Shown here: positions 23,896-32,118 of the stretch, in pieces
How positions within the stretch are numbered: position 1 is the first letter of the stretch
Layout: every line of letters begins with the position of its first letter
Origin: Flavimobilis massiliensis
Lineage (GTDB): Bacteria > Actinomycetota > Actinomycetes > Actinomycetales > Cellulomonadaceae
NCBI RefSeq assembly: GCF_900240335.1
Contig: NZ_LT964979.1
Location: forward strand, 1,922,001 to 1,986,000
Direction: 5' to 3'
DNA length: 64,000 nucleotides
Position numbers and translations under genes: made by a program
Notes under the pieces: model-generated
Database searches by the model: none
Seen by the model: only the letters and a program-made list of their open reading frames with translations
What the model was told of the DNA's origin: nothing

Positions 23896-24853
23896 ACCCC
23901 TTGACGGAGCCCGCGAGCAGACCGCGGACGAAGTACCGCTGGAGCGCGAGGAAAACGACCATCGGGACGATCATCGCGATGAACGCACCCGCCGAGAGCA
24001 GGAACCAGTCGCTGCCGCGTGTCCCGACCATCTCGGCGAGCCGCACCGTGAGCGGCGCGACCGCCGCGCGTCCGCCCGCGAAGGTGAGCGAGACGAGCAG
24101 GTCGTTCCACACCCAGAGGAACTGGAAGATCGCGAACGACGCGATCGCTGGCACGAGCAGCGGCAGCAGGACGCGGAAGAAGATCTTCACGTGCCCGGCC
24201 CCGTCGACACGTGCAGCCTCGACGAGCGACGCCGGGATCTCCTTCATGAAGTTGTGGAGCAGGAAGATCGCGAGCGGCAGAGCGAACATCGTGTGTGAGA
24301 GCCACACAGGCCAGAACGAACGGCCGATCCCCCAGCTCACGTACTGCGTGAGCAGCGGGATGAGCGTCACCTGGATGGGCACGATCTGCAGCGCGAAGAT
24401 CGCGACGAAGAGGACGTCGCGCCCCTTGAAGGGAATCCACGCGAACGCGTACGCCGCGAGCAGGGCGATCGAGATCGGGATGACGACGGCTGGCAGCGTG
24501 ATCACGATCGAGTTGACGAAGTACGTCGAGAGGTTGTTGCCGCCGCCAAACAACGCCTGCTCGTAGTTGTCGAGCGTGAAGTTGGGGTTCGTGAGGGCGG
24601 TCCACCACCCCGAGCGGGTGATGTCACGTTCGGGCCGGAACGACGTCACGAGGAGCCCGATGGTCGGGACGGTCCACAGCGCGGCGATGATGACGGCTGC
24701 GAGTGACGCCCACGGGTTCTGCAGGCCGCGACGCGCCCGGCGTGCGCGGCGCGCGAGTGGCGTCTCGGTCGCGGTCTCGACGAGGGCAGCACCCTCCGTG
24801 GGGCGCGCGGCGGCGTCTTCGGCGGTCTCGCGGCCGGGGTTGACGGTGCTCAT
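23894..24853 (-). CDS. Sugar ABC transporter permease (AglG/MalG type)
   Basis: The product is 319 residues with an extended Ala/Glu-rich N-terminus and six membrane segments. The EAA loop reads EIPASLVEAARVDGAGHVKIF. PTIGLLVTSFRPERDI and FVRGLLAGSVKG at the end are typical of alpha-glucoside/maltose-type inner permeases. Its start overlaps the preceding permease stop (ATGA at 24850-24853). No ATPase gene is present; such transporters commonly use a shared MsiK-type ATPase encoded elsewhere. Confidence 0.9.
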   Translation of the reverse strand: MSTVNPGRETAEDAAARPTEGAALVETATETPLARRARRARRGLQNPWASLAAVIIAALWTVPTIGLLVTSFRPERDITRSGWWTALTNPNFTLDNYEQALFGGGNNLSTYFVNSIVITLPAVVIPISIALLAAYAFAWIPFKGRDVLFVAIFALQIVPIQVTLIPLLTQYVSWGIGRSFWPVWLSHTMFALPLAIFLLHNFMKEIPASLVEAARVDGAGHVKIFFRVLLPLLVPAIASFAIFQFLWVWNDLLVSLTFAGGRAAVAPLTVRLAEMVGTRGSDWFLLSAGAFIAMIVPMVVFLALQRYFVRGLLAGSVKG

Positions 24854-25887
24854 CGGATCTCCTCCACCTTGCGCATCTGCCGGACGTTGTACACGACGAG
24901 CGGGATGACGAGGATGAAGAGGATGACGGCGAGAGCCGCTCCCATGCCCTTGTCGTTGAACTTGAAGCTCTGCGTGTAGAACTCGTTCGCGATGACCGAC
25001 GTCCCGTAGTTGCCCGCGGTCATCGTCCGCACGATGTCGAAGACCTTGAGCGTCGCCATGGCGATCGTCGTGAGGACGACGACGAGAGCTGGTCGGATGC
25101 TCGGCACGGTGATGTACCGGAACATCCCGAACCCGCCGAGCCCATCGAGGCGGGCGGCCTCGACGATGTCGTCGGGGATCGCCTTGATCGACGCCGAGAG
25201 GATCGTCATGGCGAAGCCTGCCTGGATCCACACCATGACGGCGATGAGGAAGAACGTGTTGACGGGCTGGTTGAGCAGGAACTGCTGGGGCTCGAGCCCC
25301 AGCATGACGAGCACCTGGTTGAGCAGGCCGATCTGTTTGCCCGACGCGGGCCGGTGCTCGTAGACGAACTTCCAGATGACCGACGCGCCGACCATGGAGA
25401 TGGCCATGGGGAGAAAGACGAGCGTCTTGGCGAACTTCTCGAAGCGCGTGCGGTCGACGAGGACGGCATAGATGAGGCCGATGAGCGTCGCGAGCAGGGG
25501 GACGAGGAACACCCAGGCGACGGTGTTCCTCAGCACGACCTGGAAGTCGCCCTCGCCGAACGCGCGGGCGTAGTTGTCGAGCCCCACGAACGTCGTGCCG
25601 CTCTTGTCATAGAGCGAGCCGCGGGCCGTCTGGACGGCCGGGTAGACCAGGCCGAAGCCGACGAGCAGGAGCGCAGGTCCGGCAAAGGCTCCGGCGACGA
25701 GCCAGTTCCTCGCGCGTCGAGGACGGTCGACGAGCCACAGCACAAGGCCCATGACCGCGACGAACAGGACGATGACGACGAGCATGAGGACGAGCTTCTG
25801 CCCCGGCGTGTTGGCGACGAGCAGGAAGTTGCGGATCTCGCCGAACAACCAGGAGAAGTAGTACTGGGGATCTTCGAAGGGACTCAC
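24850..25887 (-). CDS. Sugar ABC transporter permease (AglF/MalF type)
   Basis: The product is 345 residues with eight predicted membrane segments, two of them at the N-terminus ahead of the transport core. The EAA loop is IPDDIVEAARLDGLGGFGMF. It pairs with the downstream permease in a heterodimeric importer. The GTG at 25887 has AGGAGG six bases before it. A strong hairpin at 25974-26007 separates it from the binding-protein gene. Confidence 0.9.
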   Translation of the reverse strand: MSPFEDPQYYFSWLFGEIRNFLLVANTPGQKLVLMLVVIVLFVAVMGLVLWLVDRPRRARNWLVAGAFAGPALLLVGFGLVYPAVQTARGSLYDKSGTTFVGLDNYARAFGEGDFQVVLRNTVAWVFLVPLLATLIGLIYAVLVDRTRFEKFAKTLVFLPMAISMVGASVIWKFVYEHRPASGKQIGLLNQVLVMLGLEPQQFLLNQPVNTFFLIAVMVWIQAGFAMTILSASIKAIPDDIVEAARLDGLGGFGMFRYITVPSIRPALVVVLTTIAMATLKVFDIVRTMTAGNYGTSVIANEFYTQSFKFNDKGMGAALAVILFILVIPLVVYNVRQMRKVEEIR

Positions 25888-25973
25888 TGTGGGCCTCCTG
25901 CTCGGGCTTCACTGACCGGGGCTGCAGGACGGCCCGCGCCGAGTGGCACGGGCCCATCCCTGGGGGCGTGAAC

Positions 25974-26007
25974 CCCGGGGCCGCGCTACGGACGGCGCGG
26001 CCCCGGG
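25974..26007. terminator. Hairpin between binding-protein and permease genes
   Basis: CCCGGGGCCGCGC and GCGCGGCCCCGGG are perfect 13-bp arms with an eight-base loop. It stands inside the transport operon, 18 bases after the binding-protein stop. It probably causes partial termination or protects the upstream mRNA, giving more binding protein than permease. Confidence 0.75.
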
Positions 26008-26025
26008 AGCTCGCTCAGACCTGCA

Positions 26026-27438
26026 TCACGGCCAGGTGGCCTCGATCGCGTCGGCGACGTCCTTGGAGGACTTGCCCTCGGCGAAGAACTTCACCATCTC
26101 CTTCCAGAAGGAGCCCGCGCCGACCTCGGCCGGCATGAGGTCGGAGGCGTCGAAGCGGATCACCGAGTTCTTGTCTCCGAGGACGCTCGCGGCGAGCTTG
26201 TCGAAGTCGGTCGCGAGGTTGTTGACGTCGAGCCCCGAGTTCGCCGAGACCCAGCCGCCGCCCTCGGTGGCCTTCGCCTTGGCGTTGGCCCAGGTGTCGG
26301 AGGCGAGGAACGCCTGGAAGGCCGCAACCTCGGGCGCGTCGCGGAACGCGGCGACGAACTCGCCACCGCCGAGGACCGGCTTGTCGTCGGCCGTCTTGCC
26401 CGGCAGGTAGAACGCGAAGACGTCGCCGTCCTCCGCCACGGTCGTGCCGTCGGGCCAGTTGTTCTGGTAGAAGTTCGCCGCACGGTGCAGCACGCACTCG
26501 GGGGTCTCGCCGTCCTCGGCGAGGATGGGCAGGCCGCCGTCGGTCCACGGCGTCGTCGCGATCGTCTTGACGTCACCGAAGCCACCGTTGACGCGTGCCG
26601 GGTCCTTGAGGATCTCACCGACGGCGTCAAGGGCCGCGACGACCTGCGGGTCGTTGAACGGGATCTCGTGGCTCACCCACTTGTCGTAGGCCTCGGCGCC
26701 CGCGGTGCGGAGCATGACGTCCTCGACCCAGTCGGTCGCAGGCCAGCCCGTCGCGTCGCCGGACTCGATTCCGGCGCACCAGGCCTTCGTCGATGTGCCG
26801 GAGAAGTCTGCGGTGATCTTGTCGGTGAGCGCGAGGAGCTCGTCCCACGTCGTCGGCACGGTGTAGCCCTTGTCCTTAAAGACGCTCGGGTTGTACCAGA
26901 CGAAGGACTTCATGTTCGCGCCGAGGGGTGCGGCGTAGAACGTGCCGTCGACGGTGCCGTACTCCTTCCAGGACGCGGAGAAGAACTTGTCGACGTTCGC
27001 GACGGTCCCCTCCGAGGCTGGGATGACCTTGTCCGGGAAGCGCTCGACGAGCGTGCGGAGGAGGCCCGGCTGGGGCAGGTAGGCGATGTCCGGGGCGTTG
27101 CCGGCCTCGATGCGGATGGGCAGCTGTGCCTCGAACTCGCGCGAGCCCTCGTACTCGATGGTCGCGCCGGTGCACTCCTCGAACTTGTCGTACGACTCCT
27201 CCTGGTCCGCCTGCTCGACCTCGACGATCGACGTGTAGACCGAGACCGTCTTGCCGGACAGGTTGCCGTAGACGGCGTAGTCCTCGCACCCGGCCTTGAC
27301 GTCGCCGGTCGGGGCGGCGCTGCCGCCCGTGCCCGTCGTGCCGTTGGAGTCCGCGGGGTCGGGGGCGCAGGCGCCGAGCGCCAGCAGAAGGCTTGCGGCG
27401 ATCGCCGAGGCGGCGATCGTGGACTTCCTCGTGCTCAT
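26026..27438 (-). CDS. Extracellular sugar-binding lipoprotein (alpha-glucoside type, family 1 SBP)
   Basis: The product is 470 residues. A lipoprotein signal ends in LALGAC (Cys24). The mature part has the family features SVYTSIVEVEQ, EGSREFEAQLPIRIEAGNAPDIA, TTWDELLALTDKI, and GGEFVAAF near the end. Length and sequence resemble AglE-type alpha-glucoside binding proteins. The true substrate cannot be read from sequence. The ATG at 27438 has GGAGGAGACTC upstream. Two LacI-type operators lie in front. Confidence 0.88.
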   Translation of the reverse strand: MSTRKSTIAASAIAASLLLALGACAPDPADSNGTTGTGGSAAPTGDVKAGCEDYAVYGNLSGKTVSVYTSIVEVEQADQEESYDKFEECTGATIEYEGSREFEAQLPIRIEAGNAPDIAYLPQPGLLRTLVERFPDKVIPASEGTVANVDKFFSASWKEYGTVDGTFYAAPLGANMKSFVWYNPSVFKDKGYTVPTTWDELLALTDKITADFSGTSTKAWCAGIESGDATGWPATDWVEDVMLRTAGAEAYDKWVSHEIPFNDPQVVAALDAVGEILKDPARVNGGFGDVKTIATTPWTDGGLPILAEDGETPECVLHRAANFYQNNWPDGTTVAEDGDVFAFYLPGKTADDKPVLGGGEFVAAFRDAPEVAAFQAFLASDTWANAKAKATEGGGWVSANSGLDVNNLATDFDKLAASVLGDKNSVIRFDASDLMPAEVGAGSFWKEMVKFFAEGKSSKDVADAIEATWP

Positions 27439-27490
27439 CGTTGAGTCTCCTCCATGAAGGGGTGTGTCAGCTCCAGCAGCGCCACCGTCG

Positions 27491-27526
27491 TGGGAGCGCT
27501 GCCCTCGCTCCATGCAAGCGCTTACA
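27491..27526. promoter_or_regulatory. Two LacI-family operators upstream of the sugar ABC operon
   Basis: TGGGAGCGCTGCCC (27491-27504) resembles the CebR box, and TGCAAGCGCTTACA (27513-27526) is a classic LacI/GalR-type palindrome centred on CG. They lie 53-88 bp before the binding-protein start. The adjacent LacI-type regulator is the obvious candidate to bind them. Confidence 0.7.
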
Positions 27527-27611
27527 TGTAACGTACGCAACTGGGGAGCGGCCACAAAGCTGTAACGATTGCGCAACAAGCGACCGCAAACGCGCAGGCC
27601 GTGCGACCCGG

Positions 27612-28634
27612 TCAGTCCCGCGGCGCCGCCGTCGTCCGCCGCACGACGAGCGTCGTCGGGAACGCCACCGCACCCTGCACGTCCTCCACCCGCCGCGGCT
27701 CCGCCCCGATGAGACCGAGCATGATGCCCGCCGCCGCCGCCCCCTGCGCCTCGACCGGCTGCGCCATCGTCGTGAGCCCCACGAGCTCCGAGATGTCATG
27801 ACCGTCGACCCCGACGATCGACACGTCCTCCGGGACCCGCAGCCCCCGCTCCCGCGCCGCGAGCAGCGCCCCCATCGCCATCTCGTCCGACGCGACGAAG
27901 ATTGCCGTGAGCTCCGGGTGCCGGTCGAGCAACCGGTGCGTCGACGCGGTGCCGCCCTCGATGTCGAAGAAGCCGAACTCCTCCCACGTCGGCTCAACCT
28001 CAATCCCGACGTCACGCAGCGCGCTCGCCCACCCGAGCCGCCGGTCGACCGGCGGCGTCCAGCTCCTGAGATCGTCGGGCGTCCCCGTGATGTGCCCGAT
28101 CCGCCGGTGGCCCAGCCCGATGAGATAGTGCGTCGCCGCCCGCGCGAGCCCCACGTCGTCGATCCCCACGACGGGATGGTCGCCCCGCCCCGTGCCGACG
28201 AAGACGATCGGCACGCCGAGCGCCTCGAGCGCCGCCACTTCCGCAGGCTCGAGCGGCAGACCCACGACGAGGATCCCGTCGACCCGCCGTCGCAGCACCT
28301 CCGGATCCACGCGCGGCGTCCTGCCCTGCTCCGATACCGCGAACGAGTACAGCAGCGCGTCGTAACCCGCAGCACGCAGCCGACGCTCCGCACCCTCGAT
28401 GACGTTCGAGAAGTACCAACGGTTGATCCACGGCGTTAGCACACCGATCGTGCGCGTCCGCCCCGTCGCGAGCGCCGCCGCCGACGGCGACGCGCGGTAG
28501 CCGAGCCGCCGCGCTGCAACCTCGACGCGCGCACGCGTCGCCTCCGAGACGTTCGGCATGCCACGCAGCGCGCGCGACACCGTCGCGGTCGACACCCCAG
28601 CCTCCCGCGCCACGTCCTCGATGCCGTGCGCCAT
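27612..28634 (-). CDS. LacI family transcriptional regulator
   Basis: The product is 340 residues. The helix-turn-helix and hinge are IEDVAREAGVSTATVSRAL and RVEVAARRLGYRASPSAAAL. The periplasmic-binding-like domain follows, with TIGVLTPWINRWYF, ASDEMAMGAL and VSIVGVDG. It lies upstream of, and in the same direction as, the sugar ABC operon and should repress it in the absence of sugar. The ATG at 28634 gives a standard HTH start; the longer open frame adds a non-homologous tail. Confidence 0.93.
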   Translation of the reverse strand: MAHGIEDVAREAGVSTATVSRALRGMPNVSEATRARVEVAARRLGYRASPSAAALATGRTRTIGVLTPWINRWYFSNVIEGAERRLRAAGYDALLYSFAVSEQGRTPRVDPEVLRRRVDGILVVGLPLEPAEVAALEALGVPIVFVGTGRGDHPVVGIDDVGLARAATHYLIGLGHRRIGHITGTPDDLRSWTPPVDRRLGWASALRDVGIEVEPTWEEFGFFDIEGGTASTHRLLDRHPELTAIFVASDEMAMGALLAARERGLRVPEDVSIVGVDGHDISELVGLTTMAQPVEAQGAAAAGIMLGLIGAEPRRVEDVQGAVAFPTTLVVRRTTAAPRD

Positions 28635-28682
28635 GCGTGAAGTGTCCACCCTGCCCTCCGGGTTGCGCGACCCGGCCACGCC

Positions 28683-29573
28683 TCAGTCCCGGCCCGCCGC
28701 CAAGACGTCGTGGAGCACCGGCACCGCACCGTCGTCCGTGATGGGACCGGTGACACGGTCCGCGGCCGCGATGACTTCGGCCCCCGCATGCCCCATCGCG
28801 ACGCCCTGCGCCGCCCAGCCGAGCATCTCGACGTCGTTGCCGCCGTCACCCACCGCAACCGTCGCGTCCCCCCGCACCCCGAGCCGCACGCGCAGGTCCT
28901 CGAGCGCCGACGCCTTCGTCACACCGTGCGGCGCCACGTCGAGCCACTGCGTCCCCGCGATCGTGAAGTGGACGATGTCCAGCCCTAGGAGCGCGAGCTC
29001 GGCGTCGAGCCGCGGGTCGTGTGCGGCCGCATGCACGGCACAGATCCGCGTCGTCTCGACGCCCTCGAGCGCGGCGAGGTCGACAACCTTCTGCCGGCCC
29101 ATGATCGTCCCCTCGGGGAAGTCCGCGCCAACCCAGTAGCCGACCCCGACCTCCTCGACCGCGAAGAACGTCGACGGCATCCGCGCGAGCAGCACGTCGA
29201 GCGCCCGCTCCGGACGGAACGTCACCGCGTCCGTGAGCCGGAACGACCCGTCCTCGCGCAGCACCGCCGTCGCCGAGCCGTTCGCAGCGACGAGCGGCGT
29301 CCCCACGAGCCCGAGTTCCGCCGCGACCGGCAGCAGCGCCACGAGCGGGCGCCCCGTCGCGAGCACGACGTGGTGCCCGTCCCCGCGCAGCAGCGCAACC
29401 GCCCGCTTAAGCTCGGGCGACACGAACCCGTCCTCCGACATGATCGTGCCGTCGACGTCGAGGGCGACGAGGAACCTCTCACCCTCACCGAGCAGGGGCA
29501 GGTCGAGCGGCTCGCCGAAGCGCTCGTAGTCCGACGCCGAGCGCAGCCGCGGCGCGGAACCCGGGAACGTCAC
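28683..29573 (-). CDS. HAD-IIB (Cof-type) sugar-phosphatase-like hydrolase
   Basis: The product is 296 residues. Motif I is ALDVDGTI with the nucleophile Asp39 and Asp41; the later motifs are ATGRP, a lysine in GVTKASAL, and VAVGDGGNDVEML. The cap is of the C2B (Cof) type. These enzymes dephosphorylate sugar phosphates or nucleotides. The GTG start overlaps the serS stop (GTGA, 29570-29573), so it is translated together with seryl-tRNA synthetase, a common actinobacterial pairing. Confidence 0.92.
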   Translation of the reverse strand: MTFPGSAPRLRSASDYERFGEPLDLPLLGEGERFLVALDVDGTIMSEDGFVSPELKRAVALLRGDGHHVVLATGRPLVALLPVAAELGLVGTPLVAANGSATAVLREDGSFRLTDAVTFRPERALDVLLARMPSTFFAVEEVGVGYWVGADFPEGTIMGRQKVVDLAALEGVETTRICAVHAAAHDPRLDAELALLGLDIVHFTIAGTQWLDVAPHGVTKASALEDLRVRLGVRGDATVAVGDGGNDVEMLGWAAQGVAMGHAGAEVIAAADRVTGPITDDGAVPVLHDVLAAGRD

Positions 29574-30859
29574 GCGCCCGCCGGGCTGAGCACCTCGAGT
29601 CCACCGAGGTACGGCCGCAGCCCCTCGGGCACCCGCACCGACCCGTCGGGCAGCTGGTGGTTCTCGAGGATCGCGACGATCCAGCGGGTCGTCGCGAGCG
29701 TGCCGTTAAGCGTCGCGACCGCACGCATCTCCGAACGGCCGTCACGCTCGACGCGCTCCCGCACACCGAGACGCCGGGCCTGGAACGTCGTGCAGTTCGA
29801 CGTCGACGTGAGCTCGAGGAAACGCTGCTGCGTCGGCAGCCACGCCTCGCAGTCGAACTTCCGCGCGGCCGACGAGCCGAGGTCGCCCGCCGCCGTGTCG
29901 ATGACCCGGTAGGGAAGCTCGACGAGCGCGAGCATCTCCTCCTCCATCGCGAGGAGGCGCGCGTGCTCGGCCGCCGCGTCCTCGACGCGCGCGTACGAGA
30001 ACATCTCGACCTTGTGGAACTGGTGGACGCGAATGATGCCGCGCGTGTCCTTGCCGTACGAGCCGGCCTCGCGGCGGTAGCACGCGCTCCAGCCGGCGTA
30101 GCGCAGCGGACCGTCCGCAAGGTCGACGACCTCGTTCGCGTGGTAGCCCGCGAGCGCGACCTCCGACGTCCCGACGAGGTACTGGTCGTCCGCGCCGAGG
30201 TAGTAGATCTCGTCCGCGTGCGCACCCAGGAAGCCCGTGCCCCGCATGATCTCCGGGTTGACGATCGTCGGCGTGATCATCGGCGTGAAGCCGTGCTCGA
30301 CCGCCTTCGCGACCGCAGCGTTGAGCAGCGCGAGCTCGAGGCGCGCGCCGATGCCCGTGAGGTAGTAGAAGCGCGATCCCGAGACCTTTGCACCGCGCTC
30401 GGTGTCGATCGCGCGGAGCATCTCGCCGAGCTCGAGGTGGTCGCGCGGCTCGAAGCCCTCCGCGGCGAAGTCGCGGGGCGTGCCGACCTCCTTGACGACG
30501 ACGAAGTCGTCCTCACCGCCTGCCGGGACACCGTCGAGGACAACGTTGGAGATCTGCAGGAGCAACTCGTCGAGCCGGGCCGACGCGGCGCCCGCCTCGG
30601 CTTCGCGGGCCTTGACGTTCTCCGCGAGCTCCTTCGTGTGGCGCAGCAGCTCGGCGCGCTCCTCGGGCGAGGACGCCTGCGCGACCTTCTTGCCGTGCGC
30701 CTTCTGCTCGGCGCGCAGCTGCTCGAACTCGGCGAGCGACGAGCGGCGCAGCGCGTCGGCGTCGAGCACCGCGTCGACGAGGGTGGGGTCGTCGCCGCGC
30801 GCCACCTGGGAGGCACGCACGACGTCGGGCTGGTCGCGCAGGAGCTTGAGATCGATCAC
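29570..30859 (-). CDS. serS: Seryl-tRNA synthetase
   Basis: The product is 429 residues. The N-terminal tRNA-binding coiled coil (about 30-105) is followed by the class II core: FTPMITPTIVNPEIM, CYRREAGSYGKDTRGIIRVHQF around motif 2, and GTLATTRWIVAILENHQ at motif 3. It charges tRNA-Ser with serine. The GTG at 30859 begins VIDLKLLRDQPDVVRAS, the expected N-terminus. Confidence 0.97.
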   Translation of the reverse strand: MIDLKLLRDQPDVVRASQVARGDDPTLVDAVLDADALRRSSLAEFEQLRAEQKAHGKKVAQASSPEERAELLRHTKELAENVKAREAEAGAASARLDELLLQISNVVLDGVPAGGEDDFVVVKEVGTPRDFAAEGFEPRDHLELGEMLRAIDTERGAKVSGSRFYYLTGIGARLELALLNAAVAKAVEHGFTPMITPTIVNPEIMRGTGFLGAHADEIYYLGADDQYLVGTSEVALAGYHANEVVDLADGPLRYAGWSACYRREAGSYGKDTRGIIRVHQFHKVEMFSYARVEDAAAEHARLLAMEEEMLALVELPYRVIDTAAGDLGSSAARKFDCEAWLPTQQRFLELTSTSNCTTFQARRLGVRERVERDGRSEMRAVATLNGTLATTRWIVAILENHQLPDGSVRVPEGLRPYLGGLEVLSPAGA

Positions 30860-30921
30860 CCCCCGAGGATACCGGTCTGCCGCGGGGGGCCCCGGCGCGC
30901 TCGCAGCGCTATCGTCGCTGC

Positions 30922-32034
30922 ATGGAGACGATGTCGGGCTGGGAGATCTTCTGGATCGTGCTCGCGGTAGCCCTCGCGGCCGGCGCGTTCGTCCTGTCGT
31001 TCCTCACCTGGCGTGCACGTCACCTCGTCCGCGCCCCGCACCCCGCTGGACCCACCCCGACACCCGAGGCCGAGCGGCGTCTCGTCGCGTTCGTCGCCAA
31101 CCCGTCGAAACCTGACGTCGCCGCCCTGCGCGACCCCGTCGAGAGGGCGTGCCGCGGGCTCGGCCTCGAGCCCCTGTGGCTCGAGACGACCGTCGACGAC
31201 CCCGGCACGGGCCAGGCGCGCGCCGCGCTCGAGGCGGGCGCCGAGGTCGTCGTCGCCGCCGGGGGCGACGGCACGGTGCGTGCCGTCGCGACGGCCCTCC
31301 AGGGGACCGGAACCCCCATGGGCCTCCTCCCCGTCGGCACCGGCAACCTCCTCGCCCGCAACCTCGACATCCCCGTGACCGACCTCGCCAGGTCGCTCGA
31401 GATCGCGCTCGAGGGCCGCGACCGGCCGATCGACGTCGCGTGGCTCCGCGTCACCGACGCCCCGTCCGGAGACGACGCCGCCGAGGTCGGCACCGACCAC
31501 ATCTTCCTCGTCATCGCGGGCATCGGCTTCGACGCCGCGATGATCGCCGACACCGACACGACACTCAAGGCGAAGGTCGGCTGGATCGCCTACTTCCTCG
31601 GCGGGATCCGGCACCTCCACGGACGTCGTCTCGAGGCGCACGTCGCGCTCGACGAGAGCCGCCGCGCGTCGATGAAGCTCCGCACCCTGCTCGTCGGCAA
31701 CTGCGGCCGCCTACCCGGCGGCATCACGCTCCTGCCCGGCGCCCTCGTCGACGACGGCATCCTCGACATCGCCGCGATCGACACCCGTGGCGGCGTCGCC
31801 GGTTGGGCGCAGCTCTTCGGCGAAGTCGTCATGCAGGGCCTCGGCGTTCAGCCTCTCACCACGACGAAGATCGGCCGCATCGACCACACCCAGGCCAAGC
31901 ACGTCGAGATCCGCGTTCCGGGCGGCGCCCAGGCCCAGGTCGACGGTGACACGGTCGGCATCGCGACCGCGATCGAATGCCGCGTCGACCCGGGCGCGCT
32001 CGTCGTGCGCGTCCCCCGCACGATCACTCTCTGA
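30922..32034 (+). CDS. Diacylglycerol/lipid kinase family protein
   Basis: The product is 370 residues. One N-terminal membrane segment (about 7-29) is followed by a DAGK catalytic domain with FVANPSK, the nucleotide loop AAGGDGTVRAV (GGDGT at 114-118) and LPVGTGNLLARNLDIP. The C-terminal half has the YegS/DgkB beta-sandwich. The membrane anchor is common in actinobacterial members. The ATG follows TATCGT by six bases, suggesting a leaderless transcript. It is divergent from serS. Confidence 0.9.
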   Translation: METMSGWEIFWIVLAVALAAGAFVLSFLTWRARHLVRAPHPAGPTPTPEAERRLVAFVANPSKPDVAALRDPVERACRGLGLEPLWLETTVDDPGTGQARAALEAGAEVVVAAGGDGTVRAVATALQGTGTPMGLLPVGTGNLLARNLDIPVTDLARSLEIALEGRDRPIDVAWLRVTDAPSGDDAAEVGTDHIFLVIAGIGFDAAMIADTDTTLKAKVGWIAYFLGGIRHLHGRRLEAHVALDESRRASMKLRTLLVGNCGRLPGGITLLPGALVDDGILDIAAIDTRGGVAGWAQLFGEVVMQGLGVQPLTTTKIGRIDHTQAKHVEIRVPGGAQAQVDGDTVGIATAIECRVDPGALVVRVPRTITL

Positions 32035-32118
32035 CCCGTACGACCCACCGCGCGTCCCGCACGGGACGTCCACGCGAACCCCGCGTCCACGCCGCGGACC
32101 GCCCGTAGGCTGAGGTCC

